The notes beneath the pieces were generated by a model. The model worked only from the letters and a program-made list of their open reading frames with translations. It ran no database searches and was not told the origin of the DNA. The position numbers and the translations under genes were made by a program. Below are positions 1 to 11,141 of a DNA stretch of 62,755 bases, piece by piece. The DNA lies in contig NZ_CAUIYF010000012.1 in the NCBI RefSeq assembly GCF_962719845.1, positions 1 to 62,755 of the forward strand, in the 5' to 3' direction. The number at the start of each line of letters is the position of its first letter. Positions within the stretch are counted from its first letter, which is position 1. Source of the stretch: Neisseria uirgultaei (GTDB lineage Bacteria > Pseudomonadota > Gammaproteobacteria > Burkholderiales > Neisseriaceae).

Positions 1-4
1 TTCA

Positions 5-33
5 TTGTGGTGTAGTATGATGTAGTATATAAT
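5..33 (+). promoter_or_regulatory. Candidate sigma-70 promoter of autA
   Basis: A perfect TATAAT (28-33) lies 17 bp after TTGTGG (5-10), a weak -35. It sits 37 bp before the autA start, and a purine-rich AAAGGA (57-62) is a plausible ribosome binding site. Confidence 0.45.
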
Positions 34-70
34 CATTATAATTTTAACACTTGACAAAGGAAAATTTCTC

Positions 71-2155
<2,085 letters not shown>

Positions 2156-2251
2156 TGCGTCGGGAAATGTTTTGACGCACAGGCGGCACACCGGCACGGC
2201 TCCGCAAACCGACCCGAACCCTGCCGCCCCGAAGGGCGGGGCATAATGATG

Positions 2252-2316
2252 AAACCGGCGGAAAACCGCCGGTTTTTTGCTGCCGTCTGAAACCTGATTC
2301 TGGCTTCAGACGGCAT
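2252..2316. terminator. Terminator hairpin plus inverted DUS pair after autA
   Basis: ACCGGCGG/CCGCCGGT with a T6 tail (2252-2279) is a rho-independent terminator on the + strand. It is followed at once by GCCGTCTGAA (2282-2291) and its inverse (2305-2314), which also serve as uptake sequences. Confidence 0.8.
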
Positions 2317-2423
2317 TGTCGCGGCATCGGGCGGCAGGGTTTGGAACAGCGACATAAAAAACTGATACAATCCGCCGGTTGATAATGGTTATTTTTTATT
2401 TTTATTTTTGTGGGAAGACATTT

Positions 2424-3857
2424 ATGCCTGCACGAAACAGATGGATGCTGCTGCTGCCTTTATTGGCAAGCGCGGCATATGCCGAAGAAACACCGCGCGA
2501 ACCGGATTTGAGAAGCCGTCCCGAGTTCAGGCTTCATGAAGAGGAGGTCAAACCGATCGACAGGGAGAAGGTACCGGGGCAGGTGCGGGAAAAAGGAAAA
2601 GTTTTGCAGATTGACGGAGAAACCCTGCTGAAAAATCCCGAATTACTGTCGCGCGCGATGTATTCCGCAGTGGTTTCAAACAATATTGCCGGTATCCGCG
2701 TTATTTTGCCGATTTACCTACAACAGGCGCAGCAGGATAAGATGTTGGTACTTTATGCACAAGGGCTGCTGGCGCAGGCAGACGGCAGGGTGAAAGAAGC
2801 GGTTTCCCATTACCGGGAATTGATTGCCGCCCAACCCGACGCGCCCGCCGTCCGTATGCGTTTGGCGGCGGCATTGTTTGAAGACAGGCAGAACGAGGCG
2901 GCGGCAGACCAGTTCGACCGCCTGAAGGCGGAAAACCTGCCGCCGCAGCTTATGGAGCAGGTCGAGCTGTACCGCAAGGCATTGCGCGAACGTGATGCGT
3001 GGAAGGTAAACGGCGGTTTCAGCGTTACCCGCGAACACAATATCAACCAAGCCCCGAAACGGCAGCAGTACGGCAAATGGACTTTCCCGAAACAGGTGGA
3101 CGGCACGGCGGTCAATTACCGGCTCGGCGCGGAGAAAAAATGGTCGCTGAAAAACGGCTGGTACACGACGGCGGGCGGCGACGTGTCCGGCAGGGTTTAT
3201 CCGGGGAATAAGAAATTCAACGATATGACGGCAGGTGTTTCCGGCGGCATCGGTTTTGCCGACCGGCGCAAAGATGTCGGGTTGGCGGTGTTCCACGAAC
3301 GCCGCACCTACGGCAACGACGCTTATTCTTACGCCAACGGTGCACGCCTTTATTTCAACCGTTGGCAAACCCCGAAATGGCAAACGCTGTCTTCGGCGGA
3401 GTGGGGGCGTTTGAAGAATACGCGCCGGGCGCGTTCCGACAATACCCATTTGCAAATTTCCAATTCGCTGGTGTTTTACCGGAATGCGCGCCAATATTGG
3501 ACGGGCGGTTTGGATTTTTACCGCGAGCGCAACCCCGCCGACCGTGGCGACAATTTCAACCGTTACGGCCTGCGCTTTGCCTGGGGGCAGGAATGGGGCG
3601 GCAGCGGCCTGTCTTCGCTGTTGCGCCTCGGCGCGGCGAAACGGCATTATGAAAAACCCGGCTTTTTCAGCGGTTTTAAAGGGGAAAGGCGCAGGGATAA
3701 AGAATTGGACACATCTTTGAGCCTTTGGCACCGGGCATTGCATTTCAAAGGCATCACGCCGCGTCTGACGCTGTCGCACCGCGAAACGTGGAGCAACGAT
3801 GTGTTTAACGAATACGAGAAAAATCGGGTGTTTGTCGAGTTTAACAAAACGTTCTGA
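2424..3857 (+). CDS. slam1: Surface lipoprotein assembly modulator Slam1
   Basis: Outer-membrane protein that moves surface lipoproteins (in meningococci TbpB, LbpB and fHbp) to the cell surface. The protein has 477 aa from ATG 2424, which follows GGGAAG at a normal distance; an upstream in-frame ATG at 2379 lacks such a site. It has a cleavable signal peptide (ending AAYAEE), an N-terminal TPR-like helical domain (about residues 50-190, including an AVSHYRELIAAQPDAPAVR repeat) and a C-terminal DUF560-type beta-barrel (about 200-477) of alternating aromatic strands ending FNKTF. None of the known substrates is encoded nearby. It is transcribed like autA but behind a terminator, so it is probably independent. 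Confidence 0.85.
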   Translation: MPARNRWMLLLPLLASAAYAEETPREPDLRSRPEFRLHEEEVKPIDREKVPGQVREKGKVLQIDGETLLKNPELLSRAMYSAVVSNNIAGIRVILPIYLQQAQQDKMLVLYAQGLLAQADGRVKEAVSHYRELIAAQPDAPAVRMRLAAALFEDRQNEAAADQFDRLKAENLPPQLMEQVELYRKALRERDAWKVNGGFSVTREHNINQAPKRQQYGKWTFPKQVDGTAVNYRLGAEKKWSLKNGWYTTAGGDVSGRVYPGNKKFNDMTAGVSGGIGFADRRKDVGLAVFHERRTYGNDAYSYANGARLYFNRWQTPKWQTLSSAEWGRLKNTRRARSDNTHLQISNSLVFYRNARQYWTGGLDFYRERNPADRGDNFNRYGLRFAWGQEWGGSGLSSLLRLGAAKRHYEKPGFFSGFKGERRRDKELDTSLSLWHRALHFKGITPRLTLSHRETWSNDVFNEYEKNRVFVEFNKTF

Positions 3858-3877
3858 TGTTCGCTGCAAGACTGAAA

Positions 3878-3913
3878 AATGCCGTCTGAAACGCTTCAGA
3901 CGGCATTTTTTCG
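3878..3913. terminator. Inverted DUS pair between slam1 and miaB
   Basis: GCCGTCTGAA (3881-3890) and its inverse (3895-3904) separated by 4 bases, followed by a T run. It is bidirectional and serves the convergent slam1 and miaB. Confidence 0.8.
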
Positions 3914-3923
3914 TCGTGAGGGT

Positions 3924-5252
3924 TTAGGCTTCGACAACTTTGCCGCGCAGGGAGAAGGTGTAGGCCTCGGTGATTTCCAAATCGATCATTTGGTTGATCA
4001 TGTCGGGTGTGCCGGTAAAGTTGACGACGCGGTTGTTGGCGGTACGGGCTTGCAGTTGGTCAGGGTCTTTTTTGGAGATGCCTTCGACCAGGCAGCGTTG
4101 AACCGTGCCGACCATGGTTTGGTTGATGCGCGCGGTTTCGGCTTCGATGACTTCGTTCAAAGCTTCGAGGCGGCGCACTTTTTCTTCGTGCGGCGTGTCG
4201 TCCGGCAGGTTGGCGGCAGGCGTGCCGGGGCGCGGACTGTAAATAAAGACAAAGCTCAAGTCGAAGGCGATGTCTTTCACCAGTTTCAAGGTTTGCTCGA
4301 ACTCGCGCTCGGTCTCGCCGGGGAAGCCGACGATGAAATCGCTGCTCAGGCACAAATCAGGGCGGATGGCGCGCAGTTTGCGGATGATGGATTTGTATTC
4401 CAAAGCGGTGTAGCCGCGTTTCATCGCGCTCAATACGCGGTCGGAACCACTTTGAATCGGCAGGTGCAGGTGGGAAACCAGTTTGGGCAGGTCGCGGTAG
4501 CATTCGATAATCGAGTCGGTAAACTCGCGCGGGTGGCTGGTGGTGAAGCGCATGCGTTCGATTCCGGGGATTTCGTGGACGATACGCAGCAGGGTGGCGA
4601 AGTCGCAGATTTCGCCGTTTTCCATTTCGCCGCGATAGGCGTTGACGTTTTGTCCCAAGAGGTTGATTTCTTTCACGCCTTGCTGGGCAAGGTTGGCGAT
4701 TTCGGTCAGAACGTCGTTGAGCGGGCGGGAAAATTCTTCGCCGCGCGTGTAGGGGACGACGCAGAAGGAGCAGTATTTGGAACAGCCTTCCATAATCGAT
4801 ACAAATGCCGCGCCGCCTTCGACGCGGGCGGGCGGCAGGTGGTCGAATTTTTCGATTTCGGGAAAGGAAATATCGACTTGCGACAGCCCGCTGGTTTCTT
4901 TGTCCACAATCATTTTGGGCAGGCGGTGCAGCGTTTGCGGGCCGAAAACCACGTCCACATAAGGCGCGCGTTTGATGATGTTTTCGCCTTCTTGCGAGGC
5001 GACGCAGCCGGCAACGCCGATGATGAGGCTGGGTTTTTTTTCTTTGAGCGGACGCACGCGCCCCAAGTCGGAAAATACTTTTTCCTGTGCTTTTTCGCGC
5101 ACGGAACAGGTGTTGAAGAGGATGATGTCGGCTTCGTCGGCTTGGGTAACCTGTTCGATGCCGCCGTGTTCTTCGGCGAGGACGGCGAGCATTTTGTCGC
5201 TGTCGTACTCGTTCATCTGGCAGCCGAAGGTGCGGATAAATACTTTTTTCAT
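3924..5252 (-). CDS. miaB: tRNA-2-methylthio-N6-dimethylallyladenosine synthase MiaB
   Basis: Radical-SAM enzyme that adds a methylthio group to i6A37 of tRNAs reading UNN codons. The protein has 442 aa, the usual length. The N-terminal UPF0004 domain carries the three cysteines of the auxiliary cluster (C11, C49, C83). The radical-SAM CxxxCxxC is C157, C161, C164 (GCSKYCSFC). A C-terminal TRAM domain follows (about 375-440). The start follows a plausible ribosome binding site, and the gene converges with slam1. Confidence 0.95.
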   Translation of the reverse strand: MKKVFIRTFGCQMNEYDSDKMLAVLAEEHGGIEQVTQADEADIILFNTCSVREKAQEKVFSDLGRVRPLKEKKPSLIIGVAGCVASQEGENIIKRAPYVDVVFGPQTLHRLPKMIVDKETSGLSQVDISFPEIEKFDHLPPARVEGGAAFVSIMEGCSKYCSFCVVPYTRGEEFSRPLNDVLTEIANLAQQGVKEINLLGQNVNAYRGEMENGEICDFATLLRIVHEIPGIERMRFTTSHPREFTDSIIECYRDLPKLVSHLHLPIQSGSDRVLSAMKRGYTALEYKSIIRKLRAIRPDLCLSSDFIVGFPGETEREFEQTLKLVKDIAFDLSFVFIYSPRPGTPAANLPDDTPHEEKVRRLEALNEVIEAETARINQTMVGTVQRCLVEGISKKDPDQLQARTANNRVVNFTGTPDMINQMIDLEITEAYTFSLRGKVVEA

Positions 5253-5313
5253 GGTTTGTGTCTTTCTCAGGCAGCCGTAATCGCGGGGCTGATGGTTGTT
5301 GGAATGAAAAAAT

Positions 5314-5341
5314 TTCAGACGGCATGACGGTGCCGTCTGAA
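5314..5341. repeat. Inverted DUS pair upstream of miaB
   Basis: TTCAGACGGC (5314-5323) and GCCGTCTGAA (5332-5341) form a short hairpin between the divergent miaB and the small lipoprotein gene, so it is probably an uptake sequence more than a terminator. Confidence 0.7.
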
Positions 5342-5454
5342 AATCGGTGCGGATTATAGCACGATGTGGGTTTGGGAGGTAGAATATTGTTTTAAAATAT
5401 AAATTTAATCGGTCGGAGCGACTGTATAATGTTTGGCTTTAATGGGAGGTGTGT

Positions 5455-5868
5455 ATGAAACCGGTTGTATGGGCGGCATTGCTGCTGTGTGCGTGTACCA
5501 GCAATTTCGGCGACAGGGAACATCAGTTCCTGCGTTATCAGACGGAAGAGGGAATCGCACAAACGGTTGTTAAAGGCAAAACGACCCGGGCGGAGGTAGA
5601 GGCACGTTTCGGGAAGCGCAACCCTTTCGGTTGTTATGCCTATCATGAAGTCAGCCTGCCTATTTATAATTTTTTGCCGACCAATTTTATTTATATGAAA
5701 TCGGAGCGGCGGCATTGGGAATGGTGTGTGGATTACGACGGGGAGGGAGTTGTCCGGGACTACCGCTTTACACATAAAGTGGAAAAAGACGAGCGTTCCG
5801 TCATTCGGGATGCGGTTGGCGTAATCCGCAAAGAAGCGGGCAAATCCTTGTCGCAACCTGAAAAATGA
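5455..5868 (+). CDS. Small predicted lipoprotein with BamE/SmpA-like segment
   Basis: 137 aa from ATG 5455, placed 5 bases after GGGAGG, with TATAAT at 5425-5430 as a possible -10. The N-terminus MKPVVWAALLLCAC is a lipoprotein signal with a cysteine at the end of the hydrophobic run. The segment VVKGKTTRAEVEARFGK resembles the SmpA/OmlA (BamE) motif in which a short helix precedes an RFG/LG turn. The rest is mixed alpha/beta with several aromatic residues. The function is unknown. It ends 64 bp before hemL on the same strand. A role in the envelope is inferred only from the signal. Confidence 0.7.
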   Translation: MKPVVWAALLLCACTSNFGDREHQFLRYQTEEGIAQTVVKGKTTRAEVEARFGKRNPFGCYAYHEVSLPIYNFLPTNFIYMKSERRHWEWCVDYDGEGVVRDYRFTHKVEKDERSVIRDAVGVIRKEAGKSLSQPEK

Positions 5869-5932
5869 TAAAATGGGGGCTTTCTGCTTCCAAGCCCGAA
5901 ACCTGCCGTTCAGACGGCATTTGAGGATAAAT

Positions 5933-7216
5933 ATGAACCGTAACGAAATTTTATTCGACCGCGCCAAGGCGGTCATTCCCGGCGGCGTGAATTCGCCCGT
6001 GCGCGCATTCGGCAGCGTCGGCGGCGTGCCGCGCTTCATCAAAAAAGCCGAGGGCGCGTATGTTTGGGACGAAAACGGCACGCGCTACACCGATTATGTC
6101 GGCTCGTGGGGGCCTGCGATTGTCGGACACGCGCATCCCGAAGTCGTCGAAGCCGTGCGCGAAGCCGCGTTGGGCGGTTTGTCGTTCGGCGCGCCTACCG
6201 AAGGCGAAATCGCCATTGCCGAAGAAATCGCCAAAATCATGCCGTCCGTCGAACGGCTGCGCCTTGTCAGCTCCGGTACGGAAGCAACGATGACCGCCAT
6301 CCGTCTGGCACGCGGTTTTACCGGCCGCGACAAAATCATCAAGTTTGAAGGCTGCTACCACGGCCATTCCGACAGCCTGTTGGTGAAAGCCGGCAGCGGC
6401 CTGCTGACGTTCGGCAACCCGTCTTCCGCCGGTGTGCCTGCCGACTTTACCAAACACACTTTAGTCCTCGAGTACAACAATATCGCCCAACTGGAAGAAG
6501 CCTTTGCCCAAAGCGGCGACGAAATCGCCTGCGTGATTGTCGAACCCTTCGTCGGCAATATGAACCTTGTCCGCCCGACCGAAGCCTTTGTCAAAGCCTT
6601 GCGCGGATTGACCGAAAAACACGGCGCGGTGTTGATTTACGACGAAGTGATGACCGGCTTCCGCGTCGCGCTCGGCGGCGCGCAATCTTTGCACGGCATC
6701 ACGCCCGACCTGACCACGATGGGCAAAGTCATCGGCGGCGGTATGCCGCTTGCCGCGTTCGGCGGCCGTAAAGACATTATGGAATGTATTTCCCCGCTGG
6801 GCGGCGTGTATCAGGCAGGCACTTTGTCGGGCAACCCGATTGCCGTCGCCGCCGGTTTGAAAACGCTTGAAATCGTCCGCCGCGAAGGGTTTTATGAAAA
6901 CCTGACGGCGCGTACCGAACAGTTGGTCCAAGGTTTTCAGACGGCAGCGGATGCGGCGGGCATCGAATTCACCGCCGACAGCGTGGGCGGTATGTTCGGT
7001 CTGTATTTCGCCGCACACGCGCCGCGAAACTATGCCGATATGGCGCGTTCCAATATTGAAGGTTTCAAACAGTTTTTCCACGGGATGCTCGACCGCGGCA
7101 TTGCCTTCGGCCCGTCCGCTTATGAAGCAGGTTTCGTTTCCGCCGCGCATACGCCCGAGCTGATTGACGAAACGGTTGCGGTTGCGGTTGAAGTGTTCAA
7201 AGCGATGGCTGCATGA
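5933..7216 (+). CDS. hemL: Glutamate-1-semialdehyde 2,1-aminomutase
   Basis: PLP enzyme of the C5 haem pathway that converts glutamate-1-semialdehyde to 5-aminolevulinate in the cytoplasm. The protein has 427 aa from ATG 5933, behind GAGGA; the upstream frame extension begins within a DUS and lacks a start signal. PLP-site residues are visible: SSGTEATMTAIRLARG binds cofactor phosphate, YDEVMTGFR holds the aspartate, and TTMGKVIGGG contains the Schiff-base lysine K265. It is fully colinear with the family and has no defects. Confidence 0.97.
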   Translation: MNRNEILFDRAKAVIPGGVNSPVRAFGSVGGVPRFIKKAEGAYVWDENGTRYTDYVGSWGPAIVGHAHPEVVEAVREAALGGLSFGAPTEGEIAIAEEIAKIMPSVERLRLVSSGTEATMTAIRLARGFTGRDKIIKFEGCYHGHSDSLLVKAGSGLLTFGNPSSAGVPADFTKHTLVLEYNNIAQLEEAFAQSGDEIACVIVEPFVGNMNLVRPTEAFVKALRGLTEKHGAVLIYDEVMTGFRVALGGAQSLHGITPDLTTMGKVIGGGMPLAAFGGRKDIMECISPLGGVYQAGTLSGNPIAVAAGLKTLEIVRREGFYENLTARTEQLVQGFQTAADAAGIEFTADSVGGMFGLYFAAHAPRNYADMARSNIEGFKQFFHGMLDRGIAFGPSAYEAGFVSAAHTPELIDETVAVAVEVFKAMAA

Positions 7217-7265
7217 TGTTTTGACGGACAGGGTTTTTCTGTTCGATTTGTTTGGCAGATTGAAG

Positions 7266-7420
7266 TATAGTGGATTAACAAAAACCAGTACGGCGTTGCC
7301 TCTCCTTAGCTCAAAGAGAACGATTCTCTAAGGTGCTGAAGCACCAAGTGAATCGGTTCCGTACTATTTGTACTGTCTGCGGCTTCGTCGCCTTGTCCTG
7401 ATTTTTGTTAATCCACTATA
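7266..7420. repeat. Correia element (CREE), full-length 155 bp
   Basis: Terminal inverted repeats TATAGTGGATTAACAAAAA and its complement bound a 155-bp non-coding element carrying the internal AGAGAACGATTCTCT palindrome. It is almost identical to the copies at 56398 and 58887 apart from orientation. CREEs are miniature transposable elements that carry promoters, IHF sites and RNase III sites. Confidence 0.95.
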
Positions 7421-7438
7421 AGAATGCACACGCCCGTC

Positions 7439-7533
7439 ATTCCCGCGCAGGCGGGAATCCAGACCTTTCAGTTTCTGTAATGATTGAAAATAACGGCAAG
7501 CCCGACCTTCCGGATTCCCGCCTGCGCGGGAAT
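7439..7533. repeat. dRS3 pair in hemL-orn gap
   Basis: Two dRS3 units (7439-7458 and 7514-7533; ATTCCC...GGGAAT) flank about 55 bp. With the CREE they fill the 400-bp gap between the convergent hemL and orn. No gene is seen in this gap. Confidence 0.9.
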
Positions 7534-7572
7534 GACGGGCGTGTATATTTTTGATTTCAATCTGCTGTAAAA

Positions 7573-7611
7573 ATGCCGTCTGAAATGCAAACAGCGTTTC
7601 AGACGGCATTG
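7573..7611. terminator. Inverted DUS terminator after orn
   Basis: GCCGTCTGAA (7575-7584) with its inverse (7598-7607), flanked by A and T runs, just beyond the orn stop codon. Confidence 0.75.
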
Positions 7612-7619
7612 TTTGTTTC

Positions 7620-8183
7620 TTATTGCGCTTCGGCTTTCGGGGCGGAAATCAGAAAGTGTTCGCGGTAGTGGCGCATTTCCCCGATGCTTTCCAAAATGTC
7701 GTCCAATGCCTTGTGCGAACCGCGTTTGACCACGCTTTTGGCAACGGGCGGATTCCAGCGTTTGGCGAGTTCTTTCAGCGTGGAAACGTCGAGGTTGCGG
7801 TAGTGGAAGTAGTTTTCCAGTTTCGGCATATATTTGACCATAAAACGCCGGTCTTGGTGGATGGAGTTGCCGCACATCGGCGTGGCGCGTCCGGGTATCC
7901 ATTCCGACATAAAGTCCAGCAGTTTCTGTTCGACTTCGGCTTCGGTATGCCGCGATTCGCGCACGCGCTGCGTCAGCCCCGTCCTGCCGTGTGTGGCGGT
8001 GTTCCACTCGTCCATATTGTCGAGCAGCTCATCGCTTTGGTGGATGGCGTAAACTTCGGATTGCGCCAATACATTCAAATCCGAGTCGGTAATAATCATT
8101 GCGACTTCGATAATGCGGTCGGTTTCGGGGTTCAGCCCCGTCATTTCCATATCAAGCCAGCAGAGGTTGTTTTTGTCCTGCAC
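7620..8183 (-). CDS. orn: Oligoribonuclease
   Basis: 3'-5' exoribonuclease that degrades 2-5 nt RNA and pGpG; DEDDh family. The protein has 187 aa. Exonuclease motifs are visible: the WLDMEMTGL aspartate/glutamate pair (ExoI), DNxDEWN-like ExoII, and a C-terminal HKALDDILESI (ExoIII). The start is GTG at 8183, preceded on the minus strand by AAAGGAAA. It lies 17 bp downstream of prmA and is probably cotranscribed with it. Confidence 0.96.
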   Translation of the reverse strand: MQDKNNLCWLDMEMTGLNPETDRIIEVAMIITDSDLNVLAQSEVYAIHQSDELLDNMDEWNTATHGRTGLTQRVRESRHTEAEVEQKLLDFMSEWIPGRATPMCGNSIHQDRRFMVKYMPKLENYFHYRNLDVSTLKELAKRWNPPVAKSVVKRGSHKALDDILESIGEMRHYREHFLISAPKAEAQ

Positions 8184-8200
8184 GGTGTTTCCTTTCCGTT

Positions 8201-9088
8201 TCAGCGTTTTACGCCGCTCAAGCGCGCCCAGCCTTCGTCAGTTTCCGCCGGGTCGAGGTCGAACCATTGGCTGTAAATGCCGCTGAGTTCTTCGATTTGT
8301 TCGTCCAACAAACCGGATAACACGATGCGGCCGCCCTGTTTGGTGCGGGCGGCAAGCATTTCGCCGAGCATACGCAAAGGGTTGGCGAGGATGTTGGCGA
8401 CGACGACATCGAATTGTCCGGATGGCAATTGTTCGGGCAAATAAAATTGTGCATCGACGTTGTTTTGCGCGGCGTTGTCCCTGCCGGCGCGGACGGCCTG
8501 TCCGTCAATATCCACGCCGACGGCGGAACCTGCACCGAGTTTGAGGGCGGCAATGGTCAGGATGCCCGAACCGCAGCCGTAGTCGAGGACGCTTTCGCCG
8601 TTTTTGAGTTGCGTATCCAGCCATTTGAGGCAGAGGCGCGTGGTCGGGTGGCTGCCGGTGCCGAAGGCGAGTCCGGGATCGAGGCGGAGGTTGACGGCGC
8701 AGCCTTCGGGTGCTTCGTGCCAGGAGGGGGTAATCCACAGGCGGTCGGAAATTCGGATGGGGTCGAATTGCGATTGCGTGAGGCGCACCCAGTCTTGGTC
8801 TTCGATGGTTTCGCCGGTGTATGCCAAGTCTTTTAACCCGCATTCCTGTGCGGCGGCATCGATGATGACGGCGGCTTCGTCGTGTTCGTCGAACAGGGCG
8901 ATGACTTTGCTTTGCTGCCAGATTTGTTCGGTCGGCATACCGGGTTCGCCAAAGATGGCTTGTTCGTTTTCGGTGCCGGCGTAGGCATCTTCGATGGCGG
9001 CGGAGAGTGCGCCGTGTTCCATCAGCGCGTCGGCGAGGCGTTCGGCGACGGCATCGTTGACGTTGACGGTGATTTGTTGGTAGGGCAT
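8201..9088 (-). CDS. prmA: Ribosomal protein L11 methyltransferase
   Basis: SAM-dependent enzyme that trimethylates L11. The protein has 295 aa from ATG 9088 (MPYQQITVNV); an upstream frame extension is DUS sequence and not coding. The N-terminal L11-recognition domain (about 1-110) is followed by a Rossmann methyltransferase domain with the SAM motif DYGCGSGIL, an acidic VGVDID strand and the NILANPL motif that packs against the substrate amine. It lies between accC and orn on the same strand. Confidence 0.95.
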   Translation of the reverse strand: MPYQQITVNVNDAVAERLADALMEHGALSAAIEDAYAGTENEQAIFGEPGMPTEQIWQQSKVIALFDEHDEAAVIIDAAAQECGLKDLAYTGETIEDQDWVRLTQSQFDPIRISDRLWITPSWHEAPEGCAVNLRLDPGLAFGTGSHPTTRLCLKWLDTQLKNGESVLDYGCGSGILTIAALKLGAGSAVGVDIDGQAVRAGRDNAAQNNVDAQFYLPEQLPSGQFDVVVANILANPLRMLGEMLAARTKQGGRIVLSGLLDEQIEELSGIYSQWFDLDPAETDEGWARLSGVKR

Positions 9089-9155
9089 AACGGGCTTTCT
9101 TAACAGACCTTCGGAATAGGGTCGTACTGTATAAGGGGATGGGTGTGTAACGGAA

Positions 9156-9193
9156 ATGCCGTCTGAAAACGGACAAACTGTTTCAGACGGCAT
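9156..9193. terminator. Inverted DUS pair between accC and prmA
   Basis: GCCGTCTGAA (9158-9167) and its inverse (9182-9191) lie directly after the accC stop. The pair may partly end the acc transcript before prmA-orn. Confidence 0.7.
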
Positions 9194-9205
9194 ATCGGGG
9201 ACGGC

Positions 9206-10567
9206 TTATTTGTCCTGTTTGGCTTTGCGATCTTCCAGCCAGTGTTCCAAATAGTGGATGCTGACGCCGCCTTTTTGGAAACCTGGGTCGTTGAACAAGT
9301 CGCGGTGCAGCGGCGTATTGGTTTTGATGCCGGTAATCGCCAGTTCGGCAAGGGCTACGCGCATTTTAGCCATGGCTTGGTCGCGGTCTTTACCGACGAC
9401 GCAGACTTTGCCGATCAGGCTGTCGTAGTATGGCGGGATACGGTAGCCTTGGTAGATGTGGCTGTCGACGCGGATACCGAAGCCGCCGGGCAGATGGCAG
9501 CTTTCAATCAGACCCGGGCTTGGGATGAAGTTGTACGGATCTTCGGCGTTGATACGGCACTCAAACGCGTGGCCTTCGACTTGAATATCCTTTTGTTTGT
9601 ATTGCAACGGCAGGCCGGCCGCAATGCGCAATTGCTCTTGTACGATGTCCACGCCGGTGATGAGCTCAGTAACCGGATGCTCAACCTGAACGCGTGTGTT
9701 CATCTCGATAAAGAAAAATTCGCCGTCTTCGTATAAAAACTCAAACGTGCCCGCGCCCCGGTAGCCGATGCGTTTGCACGCGTCGGCACAGGCTTTGCCG
9801 ATTTTTTTGCGTGCCTCTTCATCGATGAACGGGGCGGGTGCCTCCTCGATGACCTTCTGGTGGCGGCGTTGCAGAGAACAGTCGCGCTCGGCAAGGTAGA
9901 CGGCGTTGCCGTGTTCGTCGGCAATCACTTGGATTTCGACGTGGCGCGGACGTTGCAGGTAGCGTTCCATATAAACCATTGGGTTGCCGAATGCCGCGCC
10001 CGCTTCGGCTTTGGTCATTTCGACAGACTGGAGGAGGTCTTCTTTTTTCTCGACCACGCGCATACCGCGTCCGCCGCCGCCGCCCGATGCTTTGATAATC
10101 ACGGGATAACCGACTTTGTCGGCGATTTTGAGGATTTCGGCATCATCGTCGGGCAATGCGCCGTCAGAACCGGGGACGCAGGGCACGCCTGCCGCTATCA
10201 TCGCGTGTTTGGCGGAGACTTTGTCGCCCATCAGGCGGATGGTGTCGGGTTTCGGGCCGATGAAGGTAAAGCCGGACTGTTCGACCTGTTCGGCGAAATC
10301 GGCGTTTTCGGCAAGGAAGCCGTAGCCCGGGTGGATGGCATCCGCGCAGGTTACTTCGGCGGCGGCAATGATGGCGGGAATGTTCAGATAACTTTGTGCG
10401 GAGGCGGCAGGGCCGATGCACACGGATTCGTCGGCGAGTTTGACGTGCAGGCTGTCTTTGTCGGCTTCGGAATGCACGGCGACGGTGGCAATGCCCATTT
10501 CGCGGCAGGCACGGAGTACGCGCAAGGCGATTTCGCCCCGGTTGGCGATTAAAACTTTTTTCAGCAT
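9206..10567 (-). CDS. accC: Biotin carboxylase subunit of acetyl-CoA carboxylase
   Basis: ATP-dependent carboxylation of biotin on AccB, the first step of fatty acid synthesis. The protein has 453 aa from ATG 10567 (MLKKVLIANRGEIA). It has a biotin-carboxylase N-domain, an ATP-grasp domain with the glycine-rich loop KASGGGGGRGMR, the EKKEDL and MNTRVQVEHPVTE catalytic segment, and a C-terminal BC domain. It lies 112 bp downstream of accB on the same strand, the usual accBC operon; the gap contains an inverted DUS pair. Confidence 0.97.
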   Translation of the reverse strand: MLKKVLIANRGEIALRVLRACREMGIATVAVHSEADKDSLHVKLADESVCIGPAASAQSYLNIPAIIAAAEVTCADAIHPGYGFLAENADFAEQVEQSGFTFIGPKPDTIRLMGDKVSAKHAMIAAGVPCVPGSDGALPDDDAEILKIADKVGYPVIIKASGGGGGRGMRVVEKKEDLLQSVEMTKAEAGAAFGNPMVYMERYLQRPRHVEIQVIADEHGNAVYLAERDCSLQRRHQKVIEEAPAPFIDEEARKKIGKACADACKRIGYRGAGTFEFLYEDGEFFFIEMNTRVQVEHPVTELITGVDIVQEQLRIAAGLPLQYKQKDIQVEGHAFECRINAEDPYNFIPSPGLIESCHLPGGFGIRVDSHIYQGYRIPPYYDSLIGKVCVVGKDRDQAMAKMRVALAELAITGIKTNTPLHRDLFNDPGFQKGGVSIHYLEHWLEDRKAKQDK

Positions 10568-10639
10568 GATGACCTTTCCTGCGGTTCCGGCAACCCGTCC
10601 GTAAATAAAGGGTGCGGGAACGCTGAAGGGGGAAAGCAT

Positions 10640-10672
10640 TTCAGACGGCATAGGAAGTTTATGCCGTCTGAA
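10640..10672. repeat. Inverted DUS pair within accBC
   Basis: TTCAGACGGC (10640-10649) and GCCGTCTGAA (10663-10672) form a hairpin between accB and accC. Both genes need to be balanced, so it may attenuate rather than fully stop transcription. Confidence 0.65.
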
Positions 10673-10679
10673 AACAGGA

Positions 10680-11141
10680 TTATTCGATAATGAAGAGCGG
10701 TTCGCCAAACTCCACAGGCGTACCGTTTTCCACCAAAATCTCTTTAACCGTACCGGATTTCTCGGCTTCGATTTCGTTCATCAACTTCATCGCTTCGATG
10801 ATACACAACGTATCGCCGGCTTTGACTTGCTGGCCGACTTCGACGAAGGCGGCGGCATTCGGGCCGGGCGCGCGGTAGAACGTACCGACCATGGGCGATT
10901 TTTGCGCGTTGGACAGGTCGCGGGCGGCTGGGGCTGCGGGAGCGGGTGCTGCTGCGGCAGCAGGAGCGGCGGCGGGTGCAGGGGCAGGCACCGCTACTTG
11001 GGCGGGTGCTGCATAAACGGGAGCCGGAGCGGCGGTGGCGCGGGTGATGCGGACTTTTTCCTCGCCTTCGGTCACTTCGATTTCGGCGATACCTGATTCT
11101 TCTACTAAATCAATCAGTTTTTTTAACTTGCGCAAATCCAT
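10680..11141 (-). CDS. accB: Biotin carboxyl carrier protein
   Basis: Carries biotin between biotin carboxylase and the carboxyltransferase. The protein has 153 aa from ATG 11141 (MDLRKLKKLIDLV). Three parts are visible: an N-terminal dimerisation/helical region, a flexible Ala-Pro-rich linker (about residues 38-75), and a C-terminal biotinyl domain with EAMKLMNE, in which K119 is the biotinylated lysine. The Ala/Pro linker is GC-rich but not a simple repeat. It is the first gene of the leftward accB-accC-prmA-orn run. Confidence 0.97.
   Translation of the reverse strand: MDLRKLKKLIDLVEESGIAEIEVTEGEEKVRITRATAAPAPVYAAPAQVAVPAPAPAAAPAAAAAPAPAAPAARDLSNAQKSPMVGTFYRAPGPNAAAFVEVGQQVKAGDTLCIIEAMKLMNEIEAEKSGTVKEILVENGTPVEFGEPLFIIE

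Noticed and set aside
2718..3869. A 383-codon open frame opposite slam1
   Set aside because: Antisense shadow of slam1; no start signal or motif.
3879..5327. A 482-codon open frame on the + strand across miaB
   Set aside because: It is the mirror image of the miaB frame on a GC-rich gene, has a biased composition rich in Phe/Gly/Val, and no family match, while miaB is perfectly recognisable on the other strand.
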